Positions 31,581 to 39,141 of a stretch of DNA of 43,252 nt are shown piece by piece. The DNA lies in the IMG/VR virus record IMGVR_UViG_3300012203_000036, positions 1-43,252 of that record; one strand, given 5' to 3'. Each line of letters starts with the position of its first letter. Position 1 is the stretch's first letter. The DNA comes from a virus. The notes under the pieces were generated by a model. That model ran no database searches. It was not told the origin of the DNA and worked only from the letters and a program-made list of their open reading frames with translations. The position numbers and the translations under genes are program-made.

Positions 31581-31813
31581 GCCGGCACCGCCTTGTCGCG
31601 CAAGAAAGCCGTCGCACGCTTCCCGTAGATCTCTGTGATGTATTCTTGATAGGTTGCGAGCGATGCCGCTTGGCAGGATGGTGCCATACCGCTCTGTTTG
31701 ACACCTGTCACCATCGAAAGCCAAACAGCTTGCGGCAAGAGCCCTGCGAGTTTCGCGCGTTGAATCGTCGCGAAAGTTTCGGGGAATAGTCGTCGAGTAC
31801 GTTTCTTCTTCAT
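31577..31813 (-). CDS. Small basic hypothetical protein
   Basis: A 78-residue protein; ATG 31813 overlaps the previous stop. The start is basic (KKKRTRRLFPETFATIQRAK); the rest is helical (VTGVKQSGMAPSCQAASLAT; YQEYITEIYGKRATAFLRDK). Nucleic-acid binding is possible because of the basic N-terminus, not proven. Confidence 0.45.
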   Translation of the reverse strand: MKKKRTRRLFPETFATIQRAKLAGLLPQAVWLSMVTGVKQSGMAPSCQAASLATYQEYITEIYGKRATAFLRDKAVPA

Positions 31814-32025
31814 GCGTCGACTCCGATCTTCCGATCGGCAATCACCACAACGGATAGTTTGAAAGAGCCGATGTGCTTCCGGTGAAGTTTCGGATGCTTG
31901 AGCAGATCGCGAAGTGCGTCGCAAGTCGCCGATCGAAGAGTCGATCCGGATCCGCGGCCGTTGACGGTGACATGCCCGGGCAAGGCGTCGAACTCATGCC
32001 CGATGATGTTCACGACTTTTACCAT
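31810..32025 (-). CDS. Small hypothetical protein
   Basis: A 71-residue protein; ATG 32025 shares a base with the upstream stop (TAATG). Pattern MVKVVNIIGHEFDALPGHVT, then RSATCDALRDLLKHPKLHRK and a closing strand SFKLSVVVIADRK; a compact alpha/beta fold is likely. Function unknown. Confidence 0.45.
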   Translation of the reverse strand: MVKVVNIIGHEFDALPGHVTVNGRGSGSTLRSATCDALRDLLKHPKLHRKHIGSFKLSVVVIADRKIGVDA

Positions 32026-32123
32026 TACGGGCGCCTTTCATGAATGAGAAACCAAAGTCTTTCGCCGATCAGGAATCCGCCGCCGACTGCGAACATGGTG
32101 AACAACGGAAACAGCTTGAGCAT
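32025..32123 (-). CDS. 32-residue membrane peptide
   Basis: ATG 32123 has AGGGAG upstream (read leftward) and the stop is coupled to the next start. The peptide is one hydrophobic helix (LFPLFTMFAVGGGFLIGERL) with a charged tail (HERRP). It lies just after the tandem hairpins. Function unknown. Confidence 0.45.
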   Translation of the reverse strand: MLKLFPLFTMFAVGGGFLIGERLWFLIHERRP

Positions 32124-32137
32124 GGTGTTTTCTCCCT

Positions 32138-32180
32138 GAGCCGTTGAGCGGCTCGTGCTGCCCACTGTCACTAGGGCAGC
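32138..32180 (-). terminator. Two adjacent hairpins downstream of the DUF932 gene
   Basis: GAGCCG-TTGAG-CGGCTC (32138-32154) and GCTGCCC-10 nt-GGGCAGC (32157-32180). No T-run follows in the leftward direction. They may attenuate transcription so the small genes downstream are expressed less than the DUF932 gene. Confidence 0.45.
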
Positions 32181-32197
32181 CCGCGCAGCTCGTCGGA

Positions 32198-33280
32198 CTA
32201 AGCTGCGATCTTTTCCCATTGCTCGGGCGCGAGTTCAAGGATCTCGCCGCCGATGCGTTCCATCGTGGTAGCGTCTTCGTACGATTCGACGGATTGGCAA
32301 AACTCCGTCACCGCGTTCGACAAACCCCACTGCGACAGATCGCCGTTCGAGAGAAGCTTCATCAGGATCCCGTCGCCGTATGCTTCGGGAAGCTGATTCA
32401 CTTCGACGATGTGCTCGACGATCTCTTTCGGCTTGACGATCTTGCGATCGGCGGTGAGCGTCAATCCGCGCAGATAATCATTGAACTTGTCGCCGTCGAA
32501 CGATGCCTTCACGACGTCGCGCATTTTCAGCATCAGCGCTTTGTCGTCAGCCTGGCGAGTCGCATCCGCGAAAACTTCATACGCGGCTTCGAGTTCGGCG
32601 CCGGCTTTCCCGACGTGATACTTGCGCATCGCTGAATCCGGCCGGATCGCGCCGTTCGTGCATGACAGGATGAAAAGGAATTGTTCGACGCGGAAGGAAT
32701 GCAGCCCGACTTCCGAATTCGAGATCACGATCCCGGCTTGCACGGTTTCACCGACGACGGTGCCGGCGATGCGTTCGGAAACTGCCTTGATGTAGAGACG
32801 AGTTTCAGAAACGTCGGCGCTCTCGACGCGAAGCCCGAGTTCGGATCCGCGTTCAAGGATCACCGGCAAGACAGCTTCGGCGACGGTAATGTTATCGATC
32901 ATGCGGTACCGATTCGAAAGGAAAGCGCGCGCACGGCCGTCGAGTGTGCGCACGAGCCGCGTTTCCTTTTCTTGTGCGAGCCAATGATTGACGTTTGTCG
33001 TCAGCAGTTCGGGCGATTCCTGGCGCATCCGATCGTAATACTTCGCGGGAATCCCGGTGTGCTGGCCGATCTGATTGTGAGCAACTTCGGAGATCTGAAA
33101 CGTGCCGGCGTGATCGCCGACGACGCCGACGTCGAGAAGCACATCGTTCGGCGTGTTATTCTCCGCATCGACTTCGACGCGCATTCCCATGCGTTGAGTC
33201 GGAACTAGAAAATCTCGCTTCGTCTTCGCCTGCCGGGTGATTTCTGCTGCCATTCCTTCGAGTGTCATTCCGCTTTTCAT
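32198..33280 (-). CDS. DUF932 family protein (phage/plasmid TIGR03299 type)
   Basis: A 360-residue protein; ATG 33280 has AGGGAG before it, so the frame extension to 33361 is rejected. The features of the DUF932 family are present: an N-terminal VPTQRMGMRVEVDAENN region, the FQISEVAHNQIGQHTGIPAK, YYDRM pattern, a central RVEQFLFILSCTNGAIRPDS segment, and helical tail. The family occurs in phages and plasmids, often near RecT; its role is not settled. It is the first and largest gene of the leftward cluster, from the promoter at 33333-33361. Confidence 0.85.
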   Translation of the reverse strand: MKSGMTLEGMAAEITRQAKTKRDFLVPTQRMGMRVEVDAENNTPNDVLLDVGVVGDHAGTFQISEVAHNQIGQHTGIPAKYYDRMRQESPELLTTNVNHWLAQEKETRLVRTLDGRARAFLSNRYRMIDNITVAEAVLPVILERGSELGLRVESADVSETRLYIKAVSERIAGTVVGETVQAGIVISNSEVGLHSFRVEQFLFILSCTNGAIRPDSAMRKYHVGKAGAELEAAYEVFADATRQADDKALMLKMRDVVKASFDGDKFNDYLRGLTLTADRKIVKPKEIVEHIVEVNQLPEAYGDGILMKLLSNGDLSQWGLSNAVTEFCQSVESYEDATTMERIGGEILELAPEQWEKIAA

Positions 33281-33332
33281 GGTCTTTCTCCCTTTGCCGG
33301 CCGGCTCGATCGAGCTGCCTTCCGACAACTTA

Positions 33333-33361
33333 AGTGTCTCAGAAACGCCATGCTTTGTCAA
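33333..33361 (-). promoter_or_regulatory. Leftward promoter for the DUF932 cluster
   Basis: Read leftward: -35 TTGACA (33361-33356), 17-bp spacer, -10 GACACT (33338-33333, three of six matches). The predicted start lies about 46 bases before the DUF932 start codon. The -35 is perfect, the -10 weak. Confidence 0.6.
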
Positions 33362-33374
33362 GACCTATTGACAA
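33355..33374. promoter_or_regulatory. Operator-like inverted repeat between the divergent promoters
   Basis: TTGTCA (33355-33360) and TGACAA (33369-33374) are exact inverted copies separated by 8 bases; they hold both -35 elements. A repressor bound here, possibly the ribbon-helix-helix protein encoded next door, would block both promoters together. Confidence 0.5.
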
Positions 33375-33395
33375 ATATAAACTCCCTGGTAGACT
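33368..33395 (+). promoter_or_regulatory. Rightward early promoter
   Basis: -35 TTGACA (33368-33373), 16-bp spacer, -10 TAGACT (33390-33395, four of six matches). It is about 22 bases upstream of the repressor-type gene at 33418, which has GGGAGGAA as ribosome site. Confidence 0.75.
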
Positions 33396-33417
33396 AGTAG
33401 TCGGGAGGAAGTTCAAA

Positions 33418-33585
33418 ATGCCAAAAGAACCTACTCAGGTGATCTATGTTCGACTGCCGCGAAGCATCGTGAAGAAACTAAAGGACGCCGCCGATCAGCA
33501 ACGACGCACGATGGCCGCGCAGATCGAGCTTGTTCTTTCCGACTGGATCGAAGTCGCTTTCGCGAATGAGAGAGTCAACAAATGA
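33418..33585 (+). CDS. Ribbon-helix-helix (Arc-type) DNA-binding protein
   Basis: A 55-residue protein starting at ATG 33418; the upstream frame extension would run through the promoter. TQVIYVRLPRSIVKKLKDAA is the typical beta-strand plus first helix of Arc-type dimers, followed by DQQRRTMAAQIELVLSDWIE as the second helix. Such dimers insert a paired beta-ribbon in the major groove and repress. It is the first gene after the divergent promoters, so it is the best candidate to control them. Its stop overlaps the next start. Confidence 0.85.
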   Translation: MPKEPTQVIYVRLPRSIVKKLKDAADQQRRTMAAQIELVLSDWIEVAFANERVNK

Positions 33586-33809
33586 TCTGCACACCGTGCG
33601 GTGAAGTTCTCGAAGAAGGATGGTCCACGATCGCCGGCATCGAGCGCGAAGGGAAACTCTTCTTTGTGTGGGCTTGTGTTCATCATCCCGTCGGCGATGC
33701 GGCCATCTATCTTGGCAGCGTCGCTTGCGCGCGACAGTGGGCCGACAAACATCCCGAGTACCGGGATGAGATCGAGAACATCATCGCGAACTGCGAGACG
33801 CTGTGCTGA
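33582..33809 (+). CDS. Small Cys-containing protein of the early block
   Basis: A 75-residue protein with ATGA coupling to the repressor gene. Cys at CTPCGE, then VWACVHHPVG, GSVACARQW and NCETLC could hold a zinc. The pattern GKLFFVWACVHHP suggests a small beta domain. Function unknown. Confidence 0.55.
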   Translation: MICTPCGEVLEEGWSTIAGIEREGKLFFVWACVHHPVGDAAIYLGSVACARQWADKHPEYRDEIENIIANCETLC

Positions 33810-34099
33810 ATTCTCGCAGAGTTCCGGAGTTCCATTGCCCGTACTGCAATTACCGCATGAACACGATCGGCACGATCTATGATGTGCCGGCGGATATCGT
33901 CGGGCATCTTTTTTGCTGTGTCGAATGCGGCGAGATCGGGATCTTCGAAGCGGATCTGCAGCTTCGCAAGGCATCACCGGAAGAAGTAGAGAAACTACTC
34001 GCGGACAATTCACAAGCACGAAACGAGATGGAGATCTTTCGCGAGTACATCACCTGGCGCCGGATTCAGCGGATAAGAACAGCCGCAATGAACAACTGA
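33803..34099 (+). CDS. Zinc-ribbon protein of the early block
   Basis: A 98-residue protein, GTG 33803 overlapping the upstream stop. The classic ribbon FHCPYCNYRM ... GHLFCCVECGEIGIFEAD has two CxxC pairs about 30 residues apart, then a helical tail. Likely to bind nucleic acid or a host protein; function unknown. Confidence 0.6.
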   Translation: MLNSRRVPEFHCPYCNYRMNTIGTIYDVPADIVGHLFCCVECGEIGIFEADLQLRKASPEEVEKLLADNSQARNEMEIFREYITWRRIQRIRTAAMNN

Positions 34100-34146
34100 A
34101 GTGTGATAGATTCAGCCCGTCCGAAACTCTCTCGAAGGGGAAGATC

Positions 34147-35259
34147 ATGCCTGAACAGAAAAACGATCTCGCGATCATTCGTCAGATCGATGCACCGGAT
34201 TTCAAAATACAGCTCGAACGCGCACTTCCGAACGCCGCGGTGTCGGGATTGTCGGCCGATCGCATGGTGCGGCTTGCGATCACCATGCTTCGGCGGAATG
34301 AGGCTTTGCAGAAATGCACGCCGCTCTCTGTGATGTCATGCGTCGTCGAGATCGCGCAGCTCGGGCTCGAACCTGAAGGCGTGCTCGGGCACGCGTACAT
34401 GGTGCCATTCGCTGATCAATGCACGCTGATCGTCGGATATCGCGGCTTCATGCACCTGATGTATCAGTCCGGAGTCGTGACGGAAGTCTCGGCCGAGATC
34501 GTGCGGAAGGGCGACAAGTTTCAGCGCGTGCTCGGCACCGAACGTCAGCTCGTGCATATGCCCGAACCGATTCCCGAGAAAGATGACGAAAAAAACTGGA
34601 TCGGAGCTTACGCCGTCGCGCGGCTCCTGAACAATTCGATGGCGTTCGAATATCTCGAAAAGGTGAAGATCTACCAGGCACGCGCTCGATCCCGCGGCTA
34701 TCAAAAGCATTTGAAAGAAGGCAAGTCGACGCCGTGGGTGACGGATCCCGAAGAGATGTGGAAGAAGACGCCGATCCGCCGGCTTGCGAAACGGATGCCG
34801 ACGTCGACATCAGACAAACGGCCGATGCTTCTGCGCGCGGTGATGCTCGATGAGTACAGCGAGAAGCCCGGGCTTCTTCTGCCGACGCTGCACGGCTTCG
34901 ATGTCAATCCGGATGGACCCACAGGGCCGGAACAGAACGGCGAGCCGATCACGCCGACGATCGAAGTTTCTAGCGAAGACGTAAAGAAACCCGCGGCCGT
35001 AAAAAAATCGGCAGTAAAGTCGCCGCCGAATCCAGCGGTACCGCGCGCCAATCTGAAAGGCGAACCGGCAAAGATCGACGATCCCCTGATCAACTCGACA
35101 GAACAAACACAGATCTATAACAAGGCTGCCGCGAACAACTGGAAAATCCCCGACGACGTGAAGAAGTACTTGCAAAAGCGCTACAAAGTCGATACTGTCA
35201 AGGCCGTTCGACGCTCTTGGCTTCCAGAAATTTTACAAACTCTTGAATCAGGGACGTGA
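34147..35259 (+). CDS. recT: RecT-type single-strand annealing protein
   Basis: A 370-residue protein; ATG 34147 with GAAGGGGAAG before it. The RecT core covers residues 20-230: LSADRMVRLAITMLRRNEAL, CTPLSVMSCVVEIAQLGLEP, CTLIVGYRGFMHLMYQSGVV and WVTDPEEMWKKTPIRRLAKR are hallmark segments. The C-terminal 60 residues (NKAAANNWKIPDDVKKYLQK) look like an accessory helical domain often found at the end of such proteins. It anneals complementary single strands during recombination and genome circularisation, using ends made by the nuclease next door. Confidence 0.92.
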   Translation: MPEQKNDLAIIRQIDAPDFKIQLERALPNAAVSGLSADRMVRLAITMLRRNEALQKCTPLSVMSCVVEIAQLGLEPEGVLGHAYMVPFADQCTLIVGYRGFMHLMYQSGVVTEVSAEIVRKGDKFQRVLGTERQLVHMPEPIPEKDDEKNWIGAYAVARLLNNSMAFEYLEKVKIYQARARSRGYQKHLKEGKSTPWVTDPEEMWKKTPIRRLAKRMPTSTSDKRPMLLRAVMLDEYSEKPGLLLPTLHGFDVNPDGPTGPEQNGEPITPTIEVSSEDVKKPAAVKKSAVKSPPNPAVPRANLKGEPAKIDDPLINSTEQTQIYNKAAANNWKIPDDVKKYLQKRYKVDTVKAVRRSWLPEILQTLESGT

Positions 35260-35262
35260 TCC

Positions 35263-35922
35263 GTGTCCGACGGGCCGCGCTTTCCGCATCTCGAATTCAG
35301 TTTCGACGAAGACTCCCACATCTACCAGGTAGAGAGCCGCGGCCGTGTGCCAGGCTGTACGCGCGTGCTCGATCAGGGCGGGCTTGTGTCGTTCGAGCAC
35401 GTGGACCGTGACATTCTCGAACGCAAGAGCGAACTCGGCCGCGAAGTTCACAAAGCTTGCCATCTCTACAATCAGAAAAAGGCGTTCACATGCGATGTTC
35501 AGGTGCGCGGATATTTGAACTCGTGGATCGAGACGGTGCGCATGCTTCGCTTTGTGCCGCGACAATCCGAGTTTCGGCAGATCGCGAGCGTGAACGGAAT
35601 GCTCTTCGGGATGCAGATCGATGCCGAAGGACTCGTGCTGAACGAAGACACGATCATCGATCTGAAGATCGGCCAGGTGTGCCCGCATCACGGAATTCAA
35701 CTTGCCGGCTACGCGGCCGGGCTGTATCATCCGCGTCTCGAAACCCCACTCGGCCGCTTCCGTACGCGGAAACGGATAGTCACGCAACTGCAGGAAGATG
35801 GATCGCTCGCGAAAATCCGACGCTTCGAAAACAAGTCCGACTTCGATGTGTTCGTGAGCGCGTTGTATACAACTTATTGGAAAATGCAGAACGAAACTTT
35901 CTACAGGGAGATCAACCAATGA
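35263..35922 (+). CDS. PD-(D/E)XK exonuclease, RecE/Cas4-like partner of RecT
   Basis: A 219-residue protein, GTG start four bases after recT. The nuclease core shows GMQIDAEGLVL (first Asp), TIIDLKIG (D-x-K) and IQLAGYAAGL (the Gln/Tyr motif of RecB-like enzymes), between helical segments. The family resects double-strand ends to give the 3' tails used by RecT. Adjacent position strongly supports the pairing. It lacks obvious Fe-S cysteines. Confidence 0.8.
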   Translation: MSDGPRFPHLEFSFDEDSHIYQVESRGRVPGCTRVLDQGGLVSFEHVDRDILERKSELGREVHKACHLYNQKKAFTCDVQVRGYLNSWIETVRMLRFVPRQSEFRQIASVNGMLFGMQIDAEGLVLNEDTIIDLKIGQVCPHHGIQLAGYAAGLYHPRLETPLGRFRTRKRIVTQLQEDGSLAKIRRFENKSDFDVFVSALYTTYWKMQNETFYREINQ

Positions 35923-36635
35923 ATGCACTCACAGAGTTCAAGCTTCCGGCTGTGCCGAACGTGAAAGAAGCGACGAAGCTCGCCGCTCCGATCATCGATC
36001 AATCGCGCGAGCTGAAGATCAACGACGACGACAGCTACATAGCTTCGTGGGCTCTGATCGAGCGTCACGATGCGGCGATCGCCAAAGTCGGCGAATGGTT
36101 TGATCCGTTCGTGACTGGATCACATCAGCTTCACAAGATGGCCGTCTCGCTGCGCGATCAGTTCCTCGTTCCGCTCTACGCATCGAAAGATCGGCTACTC
36201 GCCGAGCGGAAGCGGCATCGCATCACGCAAGAAGCTGCGGCACAAAAGAAGCGCGACGCCGATGCCGAGATCCTTCGCAAACAGCAAGCCGCCGATCTCC
36301 TGAAAGAAGCGAAGAAGATCGAAAGAGCCGGCGACGTCGAGACGGCGACAGTGCTGCGCGAACAGGCGGCAACATTGCCGGCGCCGATCATGCCCGTCGC
36401 GCCGGCGGTTCCGAAGCAAACCGGATCCGTAGAAAAAACTCGCTGGATCGCGACGGTGACGAATTATGATCTCGTGCCGATCGAGTACAAGACGCTCGAT
36501 CATACGAAGAAGACGGAACGCGCGTTGATCGACAGCAAAATTCAGGGAGTCGTAACGAAGCTCGGCAATCAAATCAAGATCGCCGGCGTCGACATCATTC
36601 AGAATTCTTCTGAACATTCGCGGGCGGTGCGATGA
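35919..36635 (+). CDS. Coiled-coil protein of the recombination block
   Basis: A 238-residue protein; ATG 35919 overlaps the exonuclease stop. Residues 75-160 form a long charged coiled coil (LLAERKRHRITQEAAAQKKR; EILRKQQAADLLKEAKKIER), then an unusual Trp-containing beta segment (TRWIATVTNYDLVPIEYKTL). Its position beside recT and the nuclease suggests a helper of recombination or nuclease inhibitor, but no family match is clear to me. Confidence 0.6.
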   Translation: MNALTEFKLPAVPNVKEATKLAAPIIDQSRELKINDDDSYIASWALIERHDAAIAKVGEWFDPFVTGSHQLHKMAVSLRDQFLVPLYASKDRLLAERKRHRITQEAAAQKKRDADAEILRKQQAADLLKEAKKIERAGDVETATVLREQAATLPAPIMPVAPAVPKQTGSVEKTRWIATVTNYDLVPIEYKTLDHTKKTERALIDSKIQGVVTKLGNQIKIAGVDIIQNSSEHSRAVR

Positions 36636-36907
36636 TCGACGCGCTCTGTCGCCACTGCACGACATCTTCGAATCTGCAAGCTCCATGCTCGAATTGTGGA
36701 ACGGTGTTTTGTGTTTTCTGTTTCCATCGTCACTCTTGCGTGCTCGGCGCGAACCGTGACGACAATCGCAAGGGCCGAGCATACGCAATAGAAAGGGAGA
36801 TCAGGAATGCCAAAAAAAGCAGAGAAAGAAACATCATCGATTACATCAGAAAAGCCGACGTCGGCTCGCTTGCTGGCGAACCGGCCGCTCGATCCAGAAA
36901 CCGATGA
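36632..36907 (+). CDS. Small zinc-finger protein
   Basis: A 91-residue protein with ATGA coupling. The N-terminal part CRHCTTSSNLQAPCSNCG, then VFCVFCFHRHSC has about eight Cys and several His, enough for two zinc sites; the rest is charged and helical. It overlaps the following gene by 101 bp in another frame, which is long, so the C-terminal half may be selected less. Confidence 0.55.
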   Translation: MIDALCRHCTTSSNLQAPCSNCGTVFCVFCFHRHSCVLGANRDDNRKGRAYAIEREIRNAKKSRERNIIDYIRKADVGSLAGEPAARSRNR

Positions 36908-37481
36908 TGTCGAAGTACGGCCGAAGGAAGCTATCTTCTCCGAAGCCGCTTCCGAACTCGGGCCCGAACACATCGAAGAACCGAAGCAAGCTGAACTTCT
37001 CGCGATGCCGGAAGAAGCTACGCGGCCCGTTGCGGTGCAGAACGGCCGGATGCTGGCGACATATGTCGGACTCGGGCTCGAACGCGACAAGAACAACGAC
37101 AAGTTAGTGCATCTCGATTTCTCTTTCACACTCGAAGATGCGCACAACGGTTTCATTCCGAAGAAAGTCAAGGAAGCTTGGACGTTCCTTAAAGACTCCG
37201 ACAATAAACTGATCTGGATCAAGGGAATTCCGCCGATCACTCTCGGAGTTTTCATGGATCCGAAAGTGAAGAAACCCGAACTTCATCTGATCGGCGCGGA
37301 ATTCATGAAAGCGGTAATTCAGATCGTCGAAGAAACGGGCAAGGGAAAGATCGTCATGGTGACGCGGTTCGCATTCCGCGTTCGGGCATCACGACATGCG
37401 AGCGTGATGGATTTCGCCGCCTGGCGCGACGGCGAATCGTTTTGGATCGTGATGCCGCAAACTCAGGAAGCACTCGAATGA
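36807..37481 (+). CDS. Hypothetical protein of the recombination block
   Basis: A 224-residue protein with GGGAG before ATG 36807. An acidic disordered N-terminus (about 75 residues) precedes a beta-rich domain (GRMLATYVGLGLERDKNNDK; LVHLDFSFTLEDAHNGFIPK; RFAFRVRASRHASVMDFAAW). It is coupled downstream to the next gene. No motif; it may be a DNA-metabolism helper by position. Confidence 0.55.
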   Translation: MPKKAEKETSSITSEKPTSARLLANRPLDPETDDVEVRPKEAIFSEAASELGPEHIEEPKQAELLAMPEEATRPVAVQNGRMLATYVGLGLERDKNNDKLVHLDFSFTLEDAHNGFIPKKVKEAWTFLKDSDNKLIWIKGIPPITLGVFMDPKVKKPELHLIGAEFMKAVIQIVEETGKGKIVMVTRFAFRVRASRHASVMDFAAWRDGESFWIVMPQTQEALE

Positions 37482-37849
37482 GCGATACCAAGATTAAGGA
37501 ACGACTCACTGCGGCGATCGATATTGTGCTGCAGGAAGGCATCTCGAAAGAGCCCATCGCGTCGCGCTTTCTCGCCGAAAGAATCGTTCTGCTCATCAGT
37601 AACTTTGTGAAGGAAAATGCGCCGGGGGCGACGGGAAACTTCCCCGATGGCCAATCCGAAGCGACAGATCAGGGGGAAGTCAAGATGCTTGTCTCGCACG
37701 ATGACAATCTTGTGCGGATCGAACTCGGGAAACCTGTCGCATGGTTTGCGATGCCGAAGTCACAAGCTCTGACGTTCGCTTTCGTCATCTTGAATCATTG
37801 CGGCGTCGAGATCCAGCAGCACGATCTGACAAAGGAGAAACCGTCATGA
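37478..37849 (+). CDS. Small hypothetical protein
   Basis: A 123-residue protein; ATG 37478 overlaps the previous stop. Helical start (ERLTAAIDIVLQEGISKEPI; ASRFLAERIVLLISNFVKEN), then a Gly/Pro linker and a beta-rich end (NLVRIELGKPVAWFAMPKSQ). The first part resembles small helical phage proteins. Function unknown. Confidence 0.5.
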   Translation: MSDTKIKERLTAAIDIVLQEGISKEPIASRFLAERIVLLISNFVKENAPGATGNFPDGQSEATDQGEVKMLVSHDDNLVRIELGKPVAWFAMPKSQALTFAFVILNHCGVEIQQHDLTKEKPS

Positions 37850-38181
37850 AAGATCGAACGCTGTGGCATCAATCCGGCGTGAACAAAAACGGCGAACCGT
37901 TCATTCAGCTTCTGGTCGACGACGAAGTAATCTGTCAGTTGACTCCCGAAGAAGCCCGCGATCATGCGAAGAACATGCTCGAAGCGACGGAAGCAAGCGA
38001 GCAGGATGCTTTCATGCTCTCGTTCTTTCGGGATAAGCTCGGCTCTGATGCACAAGCGGCGATGCGAATAATCGTAGAGTTTAGGAAATGGCGAGAAGCT
38101 CGCGGAAAGAAAGGGCCGGTTTCAGACGCCAGGGAATTTGTCAGGACCGACAAGCATGAGAAACCGGGAGCTGCATCATGA
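37846..38181 (+). CDS. Small hypothetical protein
   Basis: A 111-residue protein; ATG 37846 overlaps the previous stop, so the longer frame from 37741 is rejected. A short beta start (PFIQLLVDDEVICQLTPEEA) leads to a charged helical region (FMLSFFRDKLGSDAQAAMRI). Function unknown. Confidence 0.5.
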   Translation: MKDRTLWHQSGVNKNGEPFIQLLVDDEVICQLTPEEARDHAKNMLEATEASEQDAFMLSFFRDKLGSDAQAAMRIIVEFRKWREARGKKGPVSDAREFVRTDKHEKPGAAS

Positions 38182-38441
38182 TCGAGCAGATCATCATCGT
38201 TTCCGGCGATCCTGGCGGCGTATATATATGTATCACTGATGCCAGCCGGCCGGATCCAGCACACGCATGGAGCCGCGCCGCCAGTCACATCTTCCGGTTC
38301 AAGGATCTCAACTATTTCACCGCGATCGAGTCGGCAACGATGTGCCGGCACATGGTCGAAGCAATCCTGAAGATTCCGCGGCGGCCGCGGGGAATGCCCG
38401 TCGCTTGGGGATGGGGCAAAGGCTGGCCGGGATGCCGCTAG
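38178..38441 (+). CDS. Small hypothetical protein
   Basis: An 87-residue protein, ATGA-coupled. It begins as a beta-alpha unit (QIIIVSGDPGGVYICITDAS), then an aromatic helix (HIFRFKDLNYFTAIESATMC) and a Gly/Trp/Pro-rich tail (PVAWGWGKGWPGC). Overlaps the next gene by 10 bp. Function unknown. Confidence 0.5.
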   Translation: MIEQIIIVSGDPGGVYICITDASRPDPAHAWSRAASHIFRFKDLNYFTAIESATMCRHMVEAILKIPRRPRGMPVAWGWGKGWPGCR

Positions 38442-38644
38442 TCATAGAGCCCGAGAAGTGCCGCGTGTGCGGATGCACAGAATTGAATCCTTGCAAACTC
38501 GGCGATATCGAGGGCGATGGAAGCTATGAATGCTGCACTTGGCTAGACTTCGATCACACACTTTGCACGAATCCGAAGTGCATCGCGGCCGTTCCACTGT
38601 CGGAGCTGCTAGAGATGCCAATCTTGAGAGGAGCGATCACGTGA
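38432..38644 (+). CDS. Small Cys-rich zinc-binding-type protein
   Basis: A 70-residue protein starting at ATG 38432. Cys at KCRVCGC, NPCKLGD, ECCTWLD, TLCTNPKCIA suggest a zinc site or two. The pattern CRVCGCTELNPC resembles small phage Zn-binding proteins. Function unknown. Overlaps the next gene by 4 bp (GTGA). Confidence 0.55.
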   Translation: MPLVIEPEKCRVCGCTELNPCKLGDIEGDGSYECCTWLDFDHTLCTNPKCIAAVPLSELLEMPILRGAIT

Positions 38645-39141
38645 AAGAATTCAGCTATCGAGTTCCGACGAAGTATCTGAACAATCCGAGCGGCACACCG
38701 ATCAATGTGCGCGCATGGGAAACAGCCGTGCCCGGGCTGATCGCGCAACGGCCGATCGGCGGATCCCGTTCGAAAGTGCATCTCTCGCACAAAGCTTCCG
38801 GCTCCATTGTCGTATTCAAGGTAAAGAACCTGGCGATAGCGCGCGGAATGGCGAAGAAACTCAAGCCATTCGGGATCCCGTTCACCGCGGCGGATCCGCG
38901 ATCGCTGTATCGCTATTTCGCGAAATTCACCGATCGCCAGGTAACGGAGTTCCGGCAGATCGCCGGCGCGAACGGGTACGTCGAGCCGCAACGATGGCGG
39001 GATTATTGTCTTGCAATGGTGAAGACGTTCGGAGAAGTGGTACGCGCTCACAAGGGGCACGCCGGCAAGCCGGCTGCGCGCCAGGCGCGATCTAAGAAAG
39101 GGGATACATGGAAGGGCAAGAACCGAAGAAAACGGCTGTAA
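38641..39141 (+). CDS. Hypothetical basic protein
   Basis: A 166-residue protein, GTG 38641 overlapping the previous stop. Basic throughout, ending in RQARSKKGDTWKGKNRRKRL. The middle has a beta-type segment (SGSIVVFKVKNLAIARGMAK) and an aromatic helical part (DPRSLYRYFAKFTDRQVTEF). The basic tail may bind nucleic acid. Family not recognised. Confidence 0.5.
   Translation: MKEFSYRVPTKYLNNPSGTPINVRAWETAVPGLIAQRPIGGSRSKVHLSHKASGSIVVFKVKNLAIARGMAKKLKPFGIPFTAADPRSLYRYFAKFTDRQVTEFRQIAGANGYVEPQRWRDYCLAMVKTFGEVVRAHKGHAGKPAARQARSKKGDTWKGKNRRKRL

Noticed and set aside
31581-31841. N-terminal extension of the leftward gene ending at 31131
   Set aside because: The extension overlaps the neighbouring gene, and the ATG at 31580 is coupled to the upstream stop.
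32681-33208. Rightward frame (175 codons) opposite the DUF932 gene
   Set aside because: The leftward frame has the family pattern, a promoter and a ribosome site; this one has none.
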